A stretch of DNA of 64,000 bases. Origin: Cardinalis cardinalis (taxonomy: Eukaryota; Chordata; Aves; Passeriformes; Cardinalidae). Below, in pieces: positions 10,924-24,100 of the stretch. The notes under the pieces are model-generated. The model was not told where the DNA came from, searched no databases, and worked only from the letters and a program-made list of their open reading frames with translations. The translations under genes and the position numbers were made by a program. Location of the stretch: positions 794,835 through 858,834 of the forward strand of contig JACDOX010000224.1 in NCBI GenBank assembly GCA_014549065.1, written 5' to 3'. Each line of letters starts with the position of its first letter. The stretch's first letter is position 1.

Positions 10924-13900
10924 GCTATTTTCTATTTGGACTGACAAAAATTAAGTAAAACTCTCTTTTCTGAGAGGTACACACAGTATATCTACATACA
11001 GGAATTATATACAAATGTAACCTCTATTCTGCTTTCAAACATTACATTAATNTTGTACAATTATCACATTAGCCGTTCAGTAACAAAATTGGTTTCTAAT
11101 GTGGATGGAAGTTTTTCAACTGTGACCATTTCAATGCTAAAAGGGATTATTTTCTCAGTATATTCTTCCTGAGGTATTTTAGTCATATCTCTCTCTTAGT
11201 CCCCATCTCATCTGCAAAAAAGATGATCTTCTATGTGCAAGAAAATGAACTGTTTTCTCAGCATTCAACATAAATGCAACTGTTTCTGTTCAGTTTAGAT
11301 TTAATGCATAGACACTAAATTCTAGGTATTCCTGTGTATGTTAATTCACATTGAGTGGCATTATATTTCTGTTTCAAGTAAAATTAAGTATTAATTAGAA
11401 ACTTGCTGTCATCATGATATTTTACATGTATGCTGAATTTTGTGCATGAGTAGCTTTTTAAGCATAAATTGTGGTAATCAGAGGTCTAGGTGTACATACA
11501 TTTTCCTTTTTCTGTTTTCGCTTGATCTGTGGGAATTCAAGCAATAATGCTTTTTCAGAAGAAAGAAAACTTGAAAGGAATGCTTGAGATAATTTTTCAA
11601 GATATCCAGCATCTCTATTGAGATAGAGAGCTTAAATGAGAACAGGAGAAGCTTTTCATTCTTGACATACATTGTTGCTCTGTTTTTGTTCTTGAAATGC
11701 TTCCCTGCAAGCTTCTTTGGAGGGTATTTTCCTGAATATAGCAGAAACAAAGTGGATTGTTGTGGGTTTGGATATGATGCCCTTTTCAGATTTTAGGTAT
11801 TTTGTTTCTGTACTTAAGTCTTTCAGCATTCTCCCTGAAGTCAAATGCTCTGGTATTGAAAGCTCAGCTGCTATTATTGGATTTATTTTTTGAAGGTAGG
11901 TTTCTGTTTGCTTGTTTGTTTTCTGAAACAGTCTGAGAAATGGCTGTCTCATGCCATCATGGTCAAATATGTTGCTGCTAGAAAACAGCAAGCTAAATTT
12001 GTTAATGCATTACAAAATCTTCCTTAATGCATTCAGATTGGCAGATGTGTGCTGGTGACCCAATATTTGGCAGCACAAGAACAGGAAATTTGTTGCAAAA
12101 GGTAGATATATGATGTGACTGTCATGTAGTCTTTGCTTTTCAGAAAGTTGCATCTGGGGAAACGTATGAGAAACAAAGATGATACAATGGCAAGTATCTA
12201 AATTCAATTTAAAATACTAGATGCTTCAAAACTTCAAGTAGGAAAACCTTAAGGAACTGTATATATATATTTATTCCTAGAAGCATTTTCAAAGTATTTT
12301 TAGTTCTTACTGGTTATGCTCCCAGTGCCCCTCCTTGCCATATGTGTAGGAGAGCCCTTTAAACTTGTTTTCCTTTGATTGCTGCTGTTTTAGCAGGGCA
12401 GGAATATGCAACATTGGAAAGAGCAAGGAAGATAAATACAATTTTGAGTTTTTCCTTCATCTTCTTCCAGCTTGTTGCATTCCCTGTGCCTGGCTCAGGC
12501 TAAGCTATCTGTGCTGCCATGGTAGTCTATTTTTGAACTGTAGCAACCTTGTGGTAATTCTATGAGGAGAATGGGGAGAAGATAGCAAGCCGGTGACATA
12601 TTCAGAATTGTACGGTCTTTTTTTAAGACTTGTCTAAAATACCAATGTTAACTTTTCCACAGCTGAAATCAGCTTTGCTAGGTTTAAGTACTTAGTGCTA
12701 AATTGAGTTGGGCACACAGTTAAATTAGGACCATGTACATTGGAGGTGCAGGGATAGGGGGAAAAGCTATTGCAAACTTGAACAGATTATTCTGCTGCTG
12801 TGGCTTCAAATGGAAGCCTTATGCTCCAAAACAAAGTGCTTGTGTAGTCTAAATTGTCAGGGTCTTAGACATCTTAAGAAACATTCCATTTCTTCTTAGT
12901 GGAAGTGGAAAACTGAAGGTTTTAAAGGCGAGTGTATTGACCTTTCATCTGCAAACCCTCTCCAAGTTCTCCAGTGTACAGGTACTTCACACATATAAAG
13001 AAGGGAGAAAAAAACATGGGAGTTGGCTTTTGAAAATGCAATTGATGAAGATGTCTCTTCTGCACAGATAGGTTGAGAGTTTAAGTTCTTGCCCAAAATA
13101 AATGATCTCATCAGCTCTGTGTTTTGAGAAATTGGAAATGGTGCATGACTATATCATGTATTAAGGGCTTTCTTTTTTTTTTCATTTTGCTGGTAGCGAA
13201 TCCAAAAAAATACTGATCAGATTGTTCAGCTTCATTGTAGATGGCAAAACAGTGCCACAGAGGGAAATTTTTTGTCTTGGAGGAATCTAAAGGGCAACTG
13301 GAGCTCCAACAGAGCACATTTGTTGACTTAAAATGTCTGGCTAGAGAGCTGAGTCTTTAGCTGTGCTTGAAAGCTTGATAAATTTTTCTTTCTCGACTGC
13401 TCAGTGCTGGAGGAATCTAAACAGCCATTGGCTGCTGCCGGTGTTGGGAAGAAACAGTATTTTTTTTTGTAAGCTACTCAAGTCAGTAACATGATTAATA
13501 TATTGGGTTGGTCAATTAATCCCTTGTTCTAGTCTTCGTGGTTTTCCAGGGTCTTTTTCATTTGAAGAAAGAAATTACTGTAAAATGTCTTCTCCCTCTA
13601 TCTTCCATCTGTGCACTTTCTACCATTGTGATGGTGACCTTTAATTTGCTGTACAGACTATGGAGGCAGCCATTTTCCAATGATGCTAAATGGTGTCTTC
13701 CTTTACACTGCATTTAGGTTTCAATATTATGGGCTTTCCTATTGTAAGTCTTCTATGAAAGAAGAGAACTGAGTTCTCAAAACGTGGCTCTTAGAGTACT
13801 TGACATAACTATTACCTTTAAGTGCTTAAGTGAATATTGTGCGCATGAAAAACAATGGAAATCAAGATGAAAAATAGAGATTTGGTTTCATGTGATGCAT

Positions 13901-14586
13901 TAATCTTGAAGTAGAAAGTGGAAGAGTGAACAAAAAGGGAAGCTGTGTTACTGTTTTGGTTTGATTTTGAGCTTGAAAATGTTGTGTCTTTCTCTTGGAA
14001 GAAGTGTGAGAACAGTGTGCCAGCCCTGGAGGAAGACTTCCTTATCAGTCTGCTGTTGAAACACTTCCTGTTGACACTGTCTCTTTGGGGAACTGTACCC
14101 TGTTATCCAGGAAAGAGGCTGGTCTCATGTGACTAATGGAGAAAAATTAACAGGAATTTGCTTGCTTGGGGAGAGAAGACAGACTTGGAGGCCTCAGTCT
14201 GTGTGAGAATAGGGCATTTGATTTGTAACTTGCTTGAACTCAGACTAACAGGAGTAAAACTTGGAGGTTTAGTGTGGCAGGACAGACTTCAGTGCAGACT
14301 GAGCAAGCCATCAATAATCCTCAGTATATTTTTGTCTAGAGCTGCTGCAGTTGAACTATTGCTAGCACTTCAGCTTAGTTTAACACCACATTGAGCATGC
14401 CAACAGATGTTCCAGTCACACCTTCAAATTACAGTGGAGACAGCTTTTTTTAATCCAGTGTCTCACAACTCTGAAGGAAGTGGGAAGAATGCTATCAAGT
14501 TGTATCAGCTGAGCTGAGAGAACAAACGTATTTAGAACTCTGAAGCAAGCCATTAGTGTGTGAAGCAACAGTTTCTAGTCCCTTTT

Positions 14587-14655
14587 TAGTGCCTCTATAT
14601 ATGCTCCATGATTAGCTTTAGAAAAACACTAACCATGGAGCATATATATGCACTA
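14587..14655. repeat. 69-nt pre-miRNA-like stem-loop
   Basis: The arms pair over 25 positions. From the base, tagtgc pairs with gcacta. Then comes a 3-to-1 internal bulge, then 15 uninterrupted pairs (14596-14610 with 14633-14647). After one A-C mismatch, ttag pairs with ctaa. The terminal loop is 13 nt (14616-14628). This length, pairing density and loop size fit a vertebrate microRNA precursor, and the position in a host-gene intron fits a mirtron-like or intronic miRNA. It could equally be a decayed palindromic element. I do not recognise a known miRNA seed. Confidence 0.8.
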
Positions 14656-16149
14656 CATGCACATGCAGTCACCCATATACAAGCCATTTTTGAGAAATGT
14701 GGTTGTGTGATGTTTCCAAGGGCATGCCATGGGTCAGTTAGCAAAAGTGTGTGAACAGTGTGCCAGAAAGAGATCATAGGCAGGAAGATGTGGAGTCCTG
14801 TGTCATTTTATGTCTTTCCTTAATAACTGAGGGTGCAGGTTGGCTCAGCATTTCCTTGCTATGCATCTTCAGTGTTTACAGGCACATGCATCAGATTGCT
14901 GTGAAACAAATATGCCAAAAGGAACGTCTTTTACTGAAGATAGGGTTGAAAAAACAAGGTGATTCTTTTATTAGTTTGAAGTTATTTGGGAGCCAGAGAC
15001 TGGGAAACAATGTGTCTAGGAAACTGCACTTAAGCTGAGCTTCAGGGCTTGGATAAAAAGTTATATTTGTTACCATCATTTAGAGCTTCCTTCCATACTG
15101 GCAAACAAGCCTGTGTTCCCCTTGATCTGTGCAGTTTTAGTCTTACTCCTTGTATTTTTACCAGGACAGAATGACCTAGTACCCATGCAATGTGCTAGTA
15201 ATCTCCAGCTACTGGAAGAGTGACNGTAAATAAGACCATGAGCATTGCAGACTTACATTTAGGTCTGAGTTTTGTCTTTAGAATTAAATCACTCCTCCAC
15301 ATAGTGATACACACTTTTGCAAAATGATGGAGGGGCATTGTCCAGTTTCCTGTTGGAGAGTTTTGATTTTTATCAGGCAGCCAAGGAAGTTTAGTGCTTG
15401 GCTTTGGTTGTTAATGAATATGTAAAGGGGAAAACTGTGGTTTTTGTTCTTGCTTCATACACTTGGGTGCTAGTCTCTTGGTTAGCCTGAGTTCCTCAGT
15501 CCTGTCCTTTTTGTTGTTGTTAATTATAGTACTTACTTCTTGCTGTAGTTTTGAAACAAATGTTTATTGTGAAGAATATTCATGACTTGCATGGTACCTT
15601 TGTGCAAGGGCCTTAGGCAGCTTCACAAGTGCTAATTATCCCATCAGAGTGCTTTGAAGTCCAGCCTGTGATCTAAGGCTCTTGGCTGTAACTAAAGTGA
15701 CTGTTTTCCATCTCCACATCTGTGGTGAGTGGTGGAGCTGTGATCTGCACAGCTCATTTGCTGTGTTCTAGTAATGACTTCAGGATAAAATCAGCAGGCT
15801 GTGTTGAAAAGCTTGGTTGCTATGTTGTGTGGTGTTCTTGGCATCTTAGGAGTGCATTAATCAAAACCTAAACATTGTATGGAAGGAGAGAGTCTGCATC
15901 CAAATACATGTGAATAAATTGGATGCAATGGACTTTTGAGTTCTTAGCTGAGCTCTAAACCTGATCAGGACCTGCTGTATTGAAAACAGGAGACTGCTGT
16001 AAAGTTTGATGGAGACTTCACATTTGAGAAGGAAAACATAATAATTTTCTTTAGTCATGTTGCTGACACAGCAGTAGTTGACAGATGACTAATTTAGGGA
16101 TAATATTTTAATATGCAATCTTTCTGGTTTTTTTCTTTCTTGTCTTTAG

Positions 16150-16267
16150 GTGAAGCCAAAAATCTTCCTACATATCCGGGGCCAAACAAGATGAGGGATT
16201 GCTACTGTACTGTAAACCTGGACCAGGAGGAAGTTTTCAGGACCAAAATAGTGGAGAAGTCATTATG
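16150..16267 (+). CDS. RASA3: RASA3 exon 2: start of C2A domain
   Basis: A 118-nt internal exon, flanked by AG at 16148-16149 and GT at 16268-16269. It completes a glycine codon begun in exon 1, gives 38 full codons and ends with the first two bases of a cysteine codon. The translation includes GEAKNLPTYPGP, KMRDCYCTVNLDQEE and FRTKIVEKSL, which match vertebrate RASA3 closely and RASA2 less well. RASA3 is a plasma-membrane GAP that stimulates GTP hydrolysis by Ras and Rap1 and binds inositol tetrakisphosphate and PIP2 through its PH domain. This exon covers about residues 19-58, the first strands of C2A and calcium-binding loop 1. In that loop the usual first aspartate is replaced (YPGPNK) and only the later aspartate (MRD) remains, in line with reports that RASA3 membrane binding does not depend on calcium. 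A thymine-rich pyrimidine tract supports the start. Confidence 0.96.
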
Positions 16268-17642
16268 GTAACACATACATATATAAATGTTCTGTTGACT
16301 CTTCTCATTCTCTGCTAACTAGGTTTCCAAAGATACTTTCTTGAGGGGAGAAGAGATGATTCTTCTTCCAGTTTTAAAAACACTGGTGGTAAAACCAGTA
16401 ATGTCATGATACTGACCTGTATTTAAGGGAAAATGCCTTCACCAAGGCAATCCATATTAATTTTTTCCCTAACAGTGTACCACCAGTGCTCCTTTCTTTC
16501 TGCAGTATTTGTTTTGTACTTCCCTAAGCTTTTAAAATCTCAATTTAGAAAAGGTTCACTAAACTCCATTTTGCATCTTTCTAGGCTTAGAATTTTGCAT
16601 TGGTCTGGCTGCCCTAGGGAGTTGAGTTAAGAATTTTATTTTTTTCCTGTCACGAGGCTGTAACTGAAAGGAGAGATTTGAACATAAGATGCCTGTCTGA
16701 TTATCTTGGATACTTCCTATGAGATTGCAGAGGTCAAATGTAGAATGAAACAGAATGAGAAGCATGTAGTAAAAGTTAAAATGTTTTCTTCTGGAAGTCC
16801 TTAGACATAAAAAAAAATAAAGGGAACTAGGCTGGGCATATATGTATATTCTGGTAAGCCAGACTTTTTTTTGAGTGGAGAGGAAGGAGGCAGCAAGGAA
16901 CAATCAAGTTCATAACTTCTATCTTGAGAGATAACTCTCACCCTTTTCCCAATTTGAGTAATAAGTTAGGAATTTGCTATTTGTCTTGTTATTGCAAATA
17001 ATGTACTTCAGGAAGTATCTCTAGACTTCACTCCCAACTACTCAGGAGTACCTGACACATTCAGGAATGTGAGTAGTATTTATTCCTGTAAGTCTCTTTA
17101 ATTGTTCTTTCACACAAATTTTTTTCGTCTTTAAGCCTTGGTGTTTTTGAGTGATGATGCTAATGCTCTTTTATTTGTAGTATACAGACAAAAAGCAAAA
17201 ATTGCTCTGTATGCCTTTTTCCTCACCCCTATAAGCTGACATGTAGTGTGCCTAAATCAAATATCCCTGAACCAATTGTTTTTTTAAAACTGATTTGGTG
17301 AATCATATACATTTTGTTGTTGCTGTTTTGGGTTTTTTTCAAATTTTTTTTTTCTGGATGATCGTTAGTGTTTCACAGGGAAATGGAAGATCGGAAGTGA
17401 GGATGTGTGAGAATAGTTGATATAATTTCCTTGAATTAATCCAACCATTTTTCTATTGAAAAAATAAACTCCTGGTAATAAAAATAAGCAACAAGTATAA
17501 TTCCTTCAGTGGGAAAAGTTGCATCTGTTTTTAGATTGTCTTATAGAGATGGAGGGGTACATGAGACTTTGCAAGGTTTCTGGTTTCCTGGCAGGACTAA
17601 GTTCATTTAGTTAATTGAAGCAAATTCAGGGGAGAACTGAGC

Positions 17643-18121
17643 AATGATCAGAGGTCTGGAGAACATAACTGGTGAGGAAAGATTGAAATATTGGAATTGT
17701 TTATCCTAGAGAAGAGGGATGACAGAAGACATAAATATGTAAATTAAAAAATTAAACAAAAAAAGCCCAAAGAACAAAACCAAAACCAAAAACCTGAACC
17801 CCAAACACCTCCCCTGAACAAAAATTTGAGAGGGGGGGGAACTGGTCTGTCTGTCCAGTATGGATATTGCAAGTAATAATGAACTCAAATTGCAGTGGGG
17901 AAGGAAGTTGAGGTTAAGGTTAACTGTGAAGAAAAATCTCTGCTAAAGGTTCTGAAGCACTGGAGTAGATTTTGTTTGTTTTTATGTTTATTGCTGATGG
18001 CTTTTAATAGGTTCTATATGATCTGTCTCAACTAAGTTACAGGGATCTTCCACCTTTTGCAACAGTGGTGGGACCAGATGACCTCTCAAAATCCCATTAT
18101 GGACCTATTTTCTTTGATCTA
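17643..18121 (+). mobile_element. Old degraded CR1 LINE fragment
   Basis: Several blocks resemble the 3' end of a CR1-type non-LTR retrotransposon. They are a segment reading atgatcagaggtctggagaa, a gttta-cctagagaagag block near 17698, a region near 17890-17965 resembling the cttaag-g-tta-gact-tgag and aagcactgg motifs, and the terminal ggaccagatgacctctcaaa block at 18071 followed by a ctttgatct end. Divergence is high and no open frame survives, so this is an ancient copy. It is interrupted at about 17740-17838 by low-complexity sequence. It lies in the sense direction of RASA3, with its 5' end truncated. Confidence 0.75.
17740..17838. repeat. A/C-rich low-complexity tract inside CR1
   Basis: A run of A-rich sequence (aaaccaaaaccaaaaa-type units) that ends in a run of eight or so G residues. 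It interrupts the old CR1 copy, so it arose after that insertion, by expansion or by a separate insertion. The opposite strand is T/G-rich with ttttgg-like units. Confidence 0.75.
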
Positions 18122-21100
18122 AGGCTTGACTAAAGATGGTCTCCTTCATCATTCTTTCTTCTCCTAGTCAGTGGGAGCCTGCCTTCTCCATGTGTGAGCT
18201 TCTGTTCTCAAATACTATTTTTGAAATACTTGCTGCTTTTACAGTCTCTGAATATCCACTTAAAGACATTGATATCAACTCAGTTTTGCATTTAGCCCCG
18301 TCTTTGTTTTTCTGGGCCATAAAAGAAAAGCAGACAAAAACCCCAAATACATGAGTGGTAATCCTGGGATGTCTTCCCAGTCCGTGGATAGGAATTGCTC
18401 TTACTCCATGAGGCACACTCAAACAGCTACTCTGTCTTTCATGACTATGTTTACATTTTTAAAACAAATGCATACATAGACGTCCAGAAGATGCTTTTCA
18501 AATGATACCAGACCCTACTGCAGTTGCCCATTGTTTTTTGTAGGATTCTGGGATGAGGAGCCTGTCATGCTGTTCCACTCTTTAATGCTTGTTTGCAGAT
18601 GGATTTAACCCATTGAGTGAGTTATTGGGCAGGTGGGGCTCATGTGCCCTATGAGCTGTGGAATTTCTGTGCAGCAGAGAAGTTCCTGCTCTCATGTCTG
18701 GTGCTCCTTTGCCAGGCACTTGCCAGCTTAATCATGAATTGTGTTGGTCTGTTTTTCTGAGGTATTGCAGAGCTACACAAGTGTTTGGGAACAGGGACGT
18801 GAAGCTGGGCCGATGCTTGGCTAAATTAATTGAGACCTCCCTGAAATGCTCTGTGGCTGGGTGACACAGCTTGACAGAGTTCTCTACAGTTTGAAGAGGA
18901 GATTACTGGCTCTGGTCTGTTGTTCATACCTAGTTTCTACTTTCTGTCACTTCATGTCTGGCATAGGACTGGCTTGCTATAAAGTTTTAAGTATTTCTTG
19001 TGTTTTTACTAAAGCTGATAACTCCCTCATCTTCCAATAAGCTCAAAAAATTACTTTTATGTAGTCTATAGAAAACAAGATACTTTGTGTGAAAATCTCA
19101 ATTAGGAGGTCTTTCATATGCAGTCCTAGCACTACTGATTCTGGCATGATGTCTTCTTGTTCAGATTTATCCTGGAGAAGCCCATCTTTTGCAGCATTTC
19201 TGAATGATTTTTTCCTTCACCTGCATGAAAAGATACAATGTCTTGTGTAGTTGGGAATTACTGTAGCCCCCTCACCACTTTTTTCTCAGTTGAGCTTCTT
19301 TAGGCTTCTACTAGGCATAAATGTATACTTTTCCATGCAGGCCTGCTCCTGGTGAAAAGCTTAAATAGAACTGGCAGATGGAAAAAAGGAAGCAGTTATC
19401 TCTCCTTCCCAGAGGGACTTGGATGAATGTCCAATTCTGGCTTGCTTGGAATATCTGTTATAGAAACCTTCAGACTCTGATTCATCCTCTCCTGTTTTAT
19501 GGTGGGACAGTGTAAGAAGTTGCCTCCTTGAGCTTTGTCCTAATCTTCTGCAGCGTATTTTCTTTTTTTATTAGTCTGTGACAGAGGCGTGAGAAGACAG
19601 CTGAGAGCAGTAACCTTTAAAATCAACAATGCATGAATCATTCAGAACTCAAAAGAATTGAACCAGCACATCCTGTTGTCCAGTCAAGTGCCCTTACCAG
19701 TGCTCTGAAGAGAATATCTATGAACTTGATGCCCTTTATCTAAATGTGTGTCTCAAAAACTGAGAGGAGCCGGCATGGTGAATATTACCTCCTCTGTTCA
19801 GCAGTCAGGTGGGGCTCATAAATTAATCATTCCTGCCATCCAGCCTGTTAAACTGGATGGTGGGCATGGCTGCCTTGTGCTGGAAGGTTTTGAGAGCTGC
19901 TGAAATAAACTTAGTAGTGTCTGACTGAAACAAGTCAAGGGTTGGTTACCACTGGGGCAGGCCTTCCTATAAAAATACAGAGCAACATGAAAGTGCTGTT
20001 TATATGGGTAGTTCAGAATCATCCCACTGCTCTGGGGGTCTTTGGGCAAGAATAGTGAATATGTGAATTGGTCAGACCAAGAAATCCAGGTTCTCAGGGA
20101 GAGAATCTTGAACTCTTCAAGCAGCACTGTTTTTGTAAACTTGGCACAAGCTTTTGCTAAATTCTAAGAAGGTCACATGCAAGTCATAAGATATGAGGGA
20201 GAGGTCAGTTAGAGCCAGGATTTAATATGCTTCTCTGTTTTGTATTTGTCATTCAGTATTTATATTACCGTCATCCACAAAGACACTGAGTAGATTTGGA
20301 TCCATTCCATATAACCTAGCAAAGATGTACGTGAAGGGACTCGTGTATTTTATGTCCTAAGGAGTATGTTAAAATGTTAAAAACTGTGGTTTTTAAAATG
20401 CAGAGCTCTACAAATTTTCTTTAGTTCTGAGCTTCAAGTAAACAGCCTGACAAGAATTTTGCCTATTAATTCCCTTTGCTCAATAAACTACTTCTCTTCC
20501 CCCATTAGTAGCTTTCCCAACTTCAGGCTCCACCATCCAGGAGTGTTTCCTAGCTACAGATATTTCCTGAGGATGAATTTTCTTGGATTGTTGGTGTTAA
20601 GACTGACTTTGCTTTTGCAGTTTGCATCAAATGTGCCCATTCACTTAAAGGGCAGTGTCAGCTGCAACAGGAAATCAAGGCAGCTTCTCAAATCATAGGT
20701 GAAGAATGGAAGGAATGTGACATCTCTAAATTTGTTTCAAGGATATGAATAAAGGCAAAATCTGTCNTACGCTAAGAATCAAATGTCTGACAGTGTGTGC
20801 TTTAGAGAGGGGAGCCAAGCGTCTTGAGTCTGTGATTATTTAGTTCACCACTATTTCACTGAGGAATTTTTCACATGCTAAACATAGTGATCAAAGCCTG
20901 AATGAAACAGCAAATGAAGCCATAGGCACTTTCCCCACTTTACCACCTCGGTAGTCTTTTTTTTTGCTTGTCTCTGGTGAACATAACAATGAGAACTACA
21001 AGTCTGCAGTGTGCTTGTGACTGTAGATTGAAATGTGCTGTAAATTCATAGTTAAAGCTACATTCTCTTTAATTGGTGGTTACTCTGTGTTTGTTTCAGA

Positions 21101-24100
21101 ATTAGATCAGGTAATAAATTCAGCCAATAGCTCTCAGAATTTTCATTAAGTTATTCTATTGCCATATTTAATTCTATTTTCTAATTCTAGGTTTGCTTAA
21201 ATCCTCTTTCCCAGTGTGTTTGGAGTTCATGCTCTGTAGCTAAACTTCTCATGTTCTGATAACATCTTGGATGCAGGCCACTTCTCAAACTTTAAACACA
21301 AAGTTGTTTCCCTTAGTTGGAATGTTGCCAAAATTAGCTGTTGTATCTGAGCTTGCTCCATTAGCTGTTTCTACATTCTTACATTGCCAGCTCACCTCCT
21401 TGAAATAACAGCTTTCCCCAGCCCAGATGCCTTAAGCAGAGAGGCCTTGAGGTGGATGTTGTAGTGTGTTCTGCAGCCTCACTCCTGCAGGGTCCCAGGG
21501 TCTGCTGTCTTCTGCATGTGACAGCACCTAACTGTGCCTTGAATTCCTGATGACAATAAACTTCAGTTCTGGAGCACCCTGAGCCTCTAAGGGAAAGCGT
21601 TAAGGTTGGTGGGGGTACAACTTCAGCCTGGTCAGGGATATTATTGAAGCCAAGGACTGCATGGCTGTGCAGGGAAGTAATGTAGCTGGGAAGAGTGCCA
21701 GTAAGGGAAGCAAGATTTAATGGAAAGAGAATGAAGTGAACCTTGAGACCCAAGACAGGGTTTATGAATGAGAGTGTTTATCTATATGTAAAGCCACCCA
21801 TGTGAGTAACAATTGTTGGTGTTGTAGACTGCTTTGAGTGATTTAAAAAAAAAAGTAAATACAGCTATAATGTGACTTCTGCTGTTTGTGTGTGTCATCT
21901 TACAGAATATTTTGGGAGGTGACCAGGGGCCAAATGGCTGCTGCTTCAGTTTATCATAATCCTTGTAAGCCTCATTGAGCCAAACCAGCAACTGTCAAGT
22001 GAGGTTGATAACTATAGCTCATGTGTCTGTCTGTCTCTTCTGAGCACAGGATTGAGAAAATGCACACTGCTTTATTTTTCTCCTCTGTGTAGTAGGGCTG
22101 GTTATGGGTGTAAAAAAGCACTGTTCATCCAAGTGTCTCTGCACAGTGACATGAGCAAAAATTCACTTAGGCTCGGTGGGTGTCTGGTAGATTGCAGCCA
22201 GCACGCTCAACAGTGGGCAGAAGTGATATGTTTGGATTTAGAGGTTGCCTCCTGTGCCATATACTGCCTGTTGCATGTCCTCTGCCAAATCTGTGCTTCA
22301 AATATAATATTAGTAATTTTTAATAAATTATGTCAGAAAGCTACTGTGATATCTACAAACTTTGGCTTTTACAGACTCTGTCTTACTTCCCTGTTGTCTT
22401 CTAGTTTTGTCTCTAGCAGGAGACTGAAGTGCATTCAGATTTTATTTGGCTTGCTGTATCTGCTTTGAATAAACCTCCTCTCTTCTACCCCACTCCCTTA
22501 CATATGCTGCAAAGCATAGCATAAAAAGTATTAGCCAAGTAGTAGAAAAAGCTTAGTAGTAGAAACAAACAAGTGTGCTCCTTTGTACAGACTGATTTTG
22601 CTTCCTGCTCACATGGTGATGTGAACTCTGGTGTTCAGTTCATGCAGCAGGATGAATTCAGTATTTCTAAACCTTTTAAAACAGTCAGAGGATGTGGAGT
22701 TGTCTGTGGCATGTTAATAGTCCTCACTTTTAATCACAAAAGCAGTTTAAAAAAATCCATACACAAAGAATTCTGGCTTGAGGGGTTTCATTATTATTCA
22801 TCATGCAACTCTTTCACTTTATCCACTGAAGTACTGGTGCCAACACAGAAACAAAACTGCTTTAGCGAATCCTAAGTATTGAAAAACAAGCATGAGGTTT
22901 TGTAACACAGCCTGAATCTAAAGAAATGTTTTTACACTAACATTCATTTTATGAAATCTCTTCCTCTCCGTTCATATTGTGATGATATCAGTAGATATAT
23001 GAAGCTATGAAATAAACTTGCAAGTATACTTCTGGAATTTAGTAAAATATGCAAATGTGAACAATTTTTGAACCCTTTTTATAGGGTTTATTGTGTTTGA
23101 AGTAAGGATTCTCTTCATTATTTGCTTTCGTTCCCCTTGGTCTGCGCAGTAATTTCTGTTTCTCTTCTCCTTCCCTGTCTCCTCCTGAAAATATCCACTG
23201 CCAAAACATGCATTAGAAGACATTCAAAAATAGATACCTTGAAATGGGGAGGGCTGGAAAGCTGTAAGTGAGTGAAACAATACCTAGAGGGATCTTTTTT
23301 AGTTTTGTTTTCTTGGTAGTCCAAGAAAATATACCTTGCTCCCATGCCATGAGCATTCATAGCAAGCAAGTTTTTGGCGAGGGGAGAGTGAGGATGCCTG
23401 AAGGCTCGGATAGGTTGCACTGTTTATGCATCTGTCTGGCTTCATTTTTTTGTGTGTGTCTCTTCTGTGGGGAGAGCTGTGGAAGCATACTAGGGAAAGT
23501 GTCCTGAGGAGAGATCAGTGTATGTGTTGGTGATAGAGGCTGTACAAAAGCTGTGCAGGAAGAGAGCCCTGTGCTTCCTAAGCAACAAGGGCTGCTGAGA
23601 TCAGGCTTCCCTGAGCTCAGGATATATTAAGATATGTGCATGTACTGAAAGAGAAATGAGAAAGGGGTGTGAAGGAGAGTGTGTGGAATACAAGGCTAAT
23701 CAGGCCCTTGTGTGCCTGAAAGCTTGGAGCAAGGATTTTAAAATTGGTACAGATCTTTCTCCATTTCTAACCCCATAAGGAAAACAAGAGACAGTGACTT
23801 AAGAACAAGCTCTGTTTCATAACTAAAGACTATCTGATACCTGCAGTGATACTCTTCTTGATGGCAAAACTAAAACAAAATTAGCAGAGCTGTTCTGAGC
23901 TTAGTAGTCCTTACTGAAGAAACTGGGTTTGAAAATGCAGTGATGTTCAGCTTGGAAGGAGATGAATTGCATTTTCAGGGGAGATCCACTGTTTCTGGCC
24001 TTGCAAATTCCTGCTCTCAGCAGTTACATCCCATCACTTGTTTGAAGTGCAGAAGAAACTGAAATAATGACAGCACTGGTGTTGGCCATGCCCTTCCCTT

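Larger units (their letters stand above)
1..16149 (+). other. RASA3: RASA3 intron 1 (3' part)
   Basis: I place this stretch in the first intron because the first coding exon found, at 16150, starts in the middle of a glycine codon. In known vertebrate RASA3 that exon follows a short first exon of about 18 residues. No GC-rich first exon, CpG island or matching start codon is visible here, so the promoter probably lies upstream of the window. All open frames are short, lack splice-site support and resemble no family I know. Scattered inside are short inverted and direct repeats, listed separately, and an A/C-rich tract near 8.9 kb. The end of the intron has a good pyrimidine tract and AG at 16148-16149. 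A plausible branch adenine is at 16111 (context ttaat), 39 nt before the exon. Confidence 0.85.

Noticed and set aside
12258..12270. (TA)n run
   Set aside because: Only about six units long; too short to annotate as a meaningful microsatellite.
22052..22468. 138-codon open frame on the + strand
   Set aside because: Composition is that of random intron translation rich in Cys, Leu and Ser, with no domain, signal or splice context. It lies inside a large intron.
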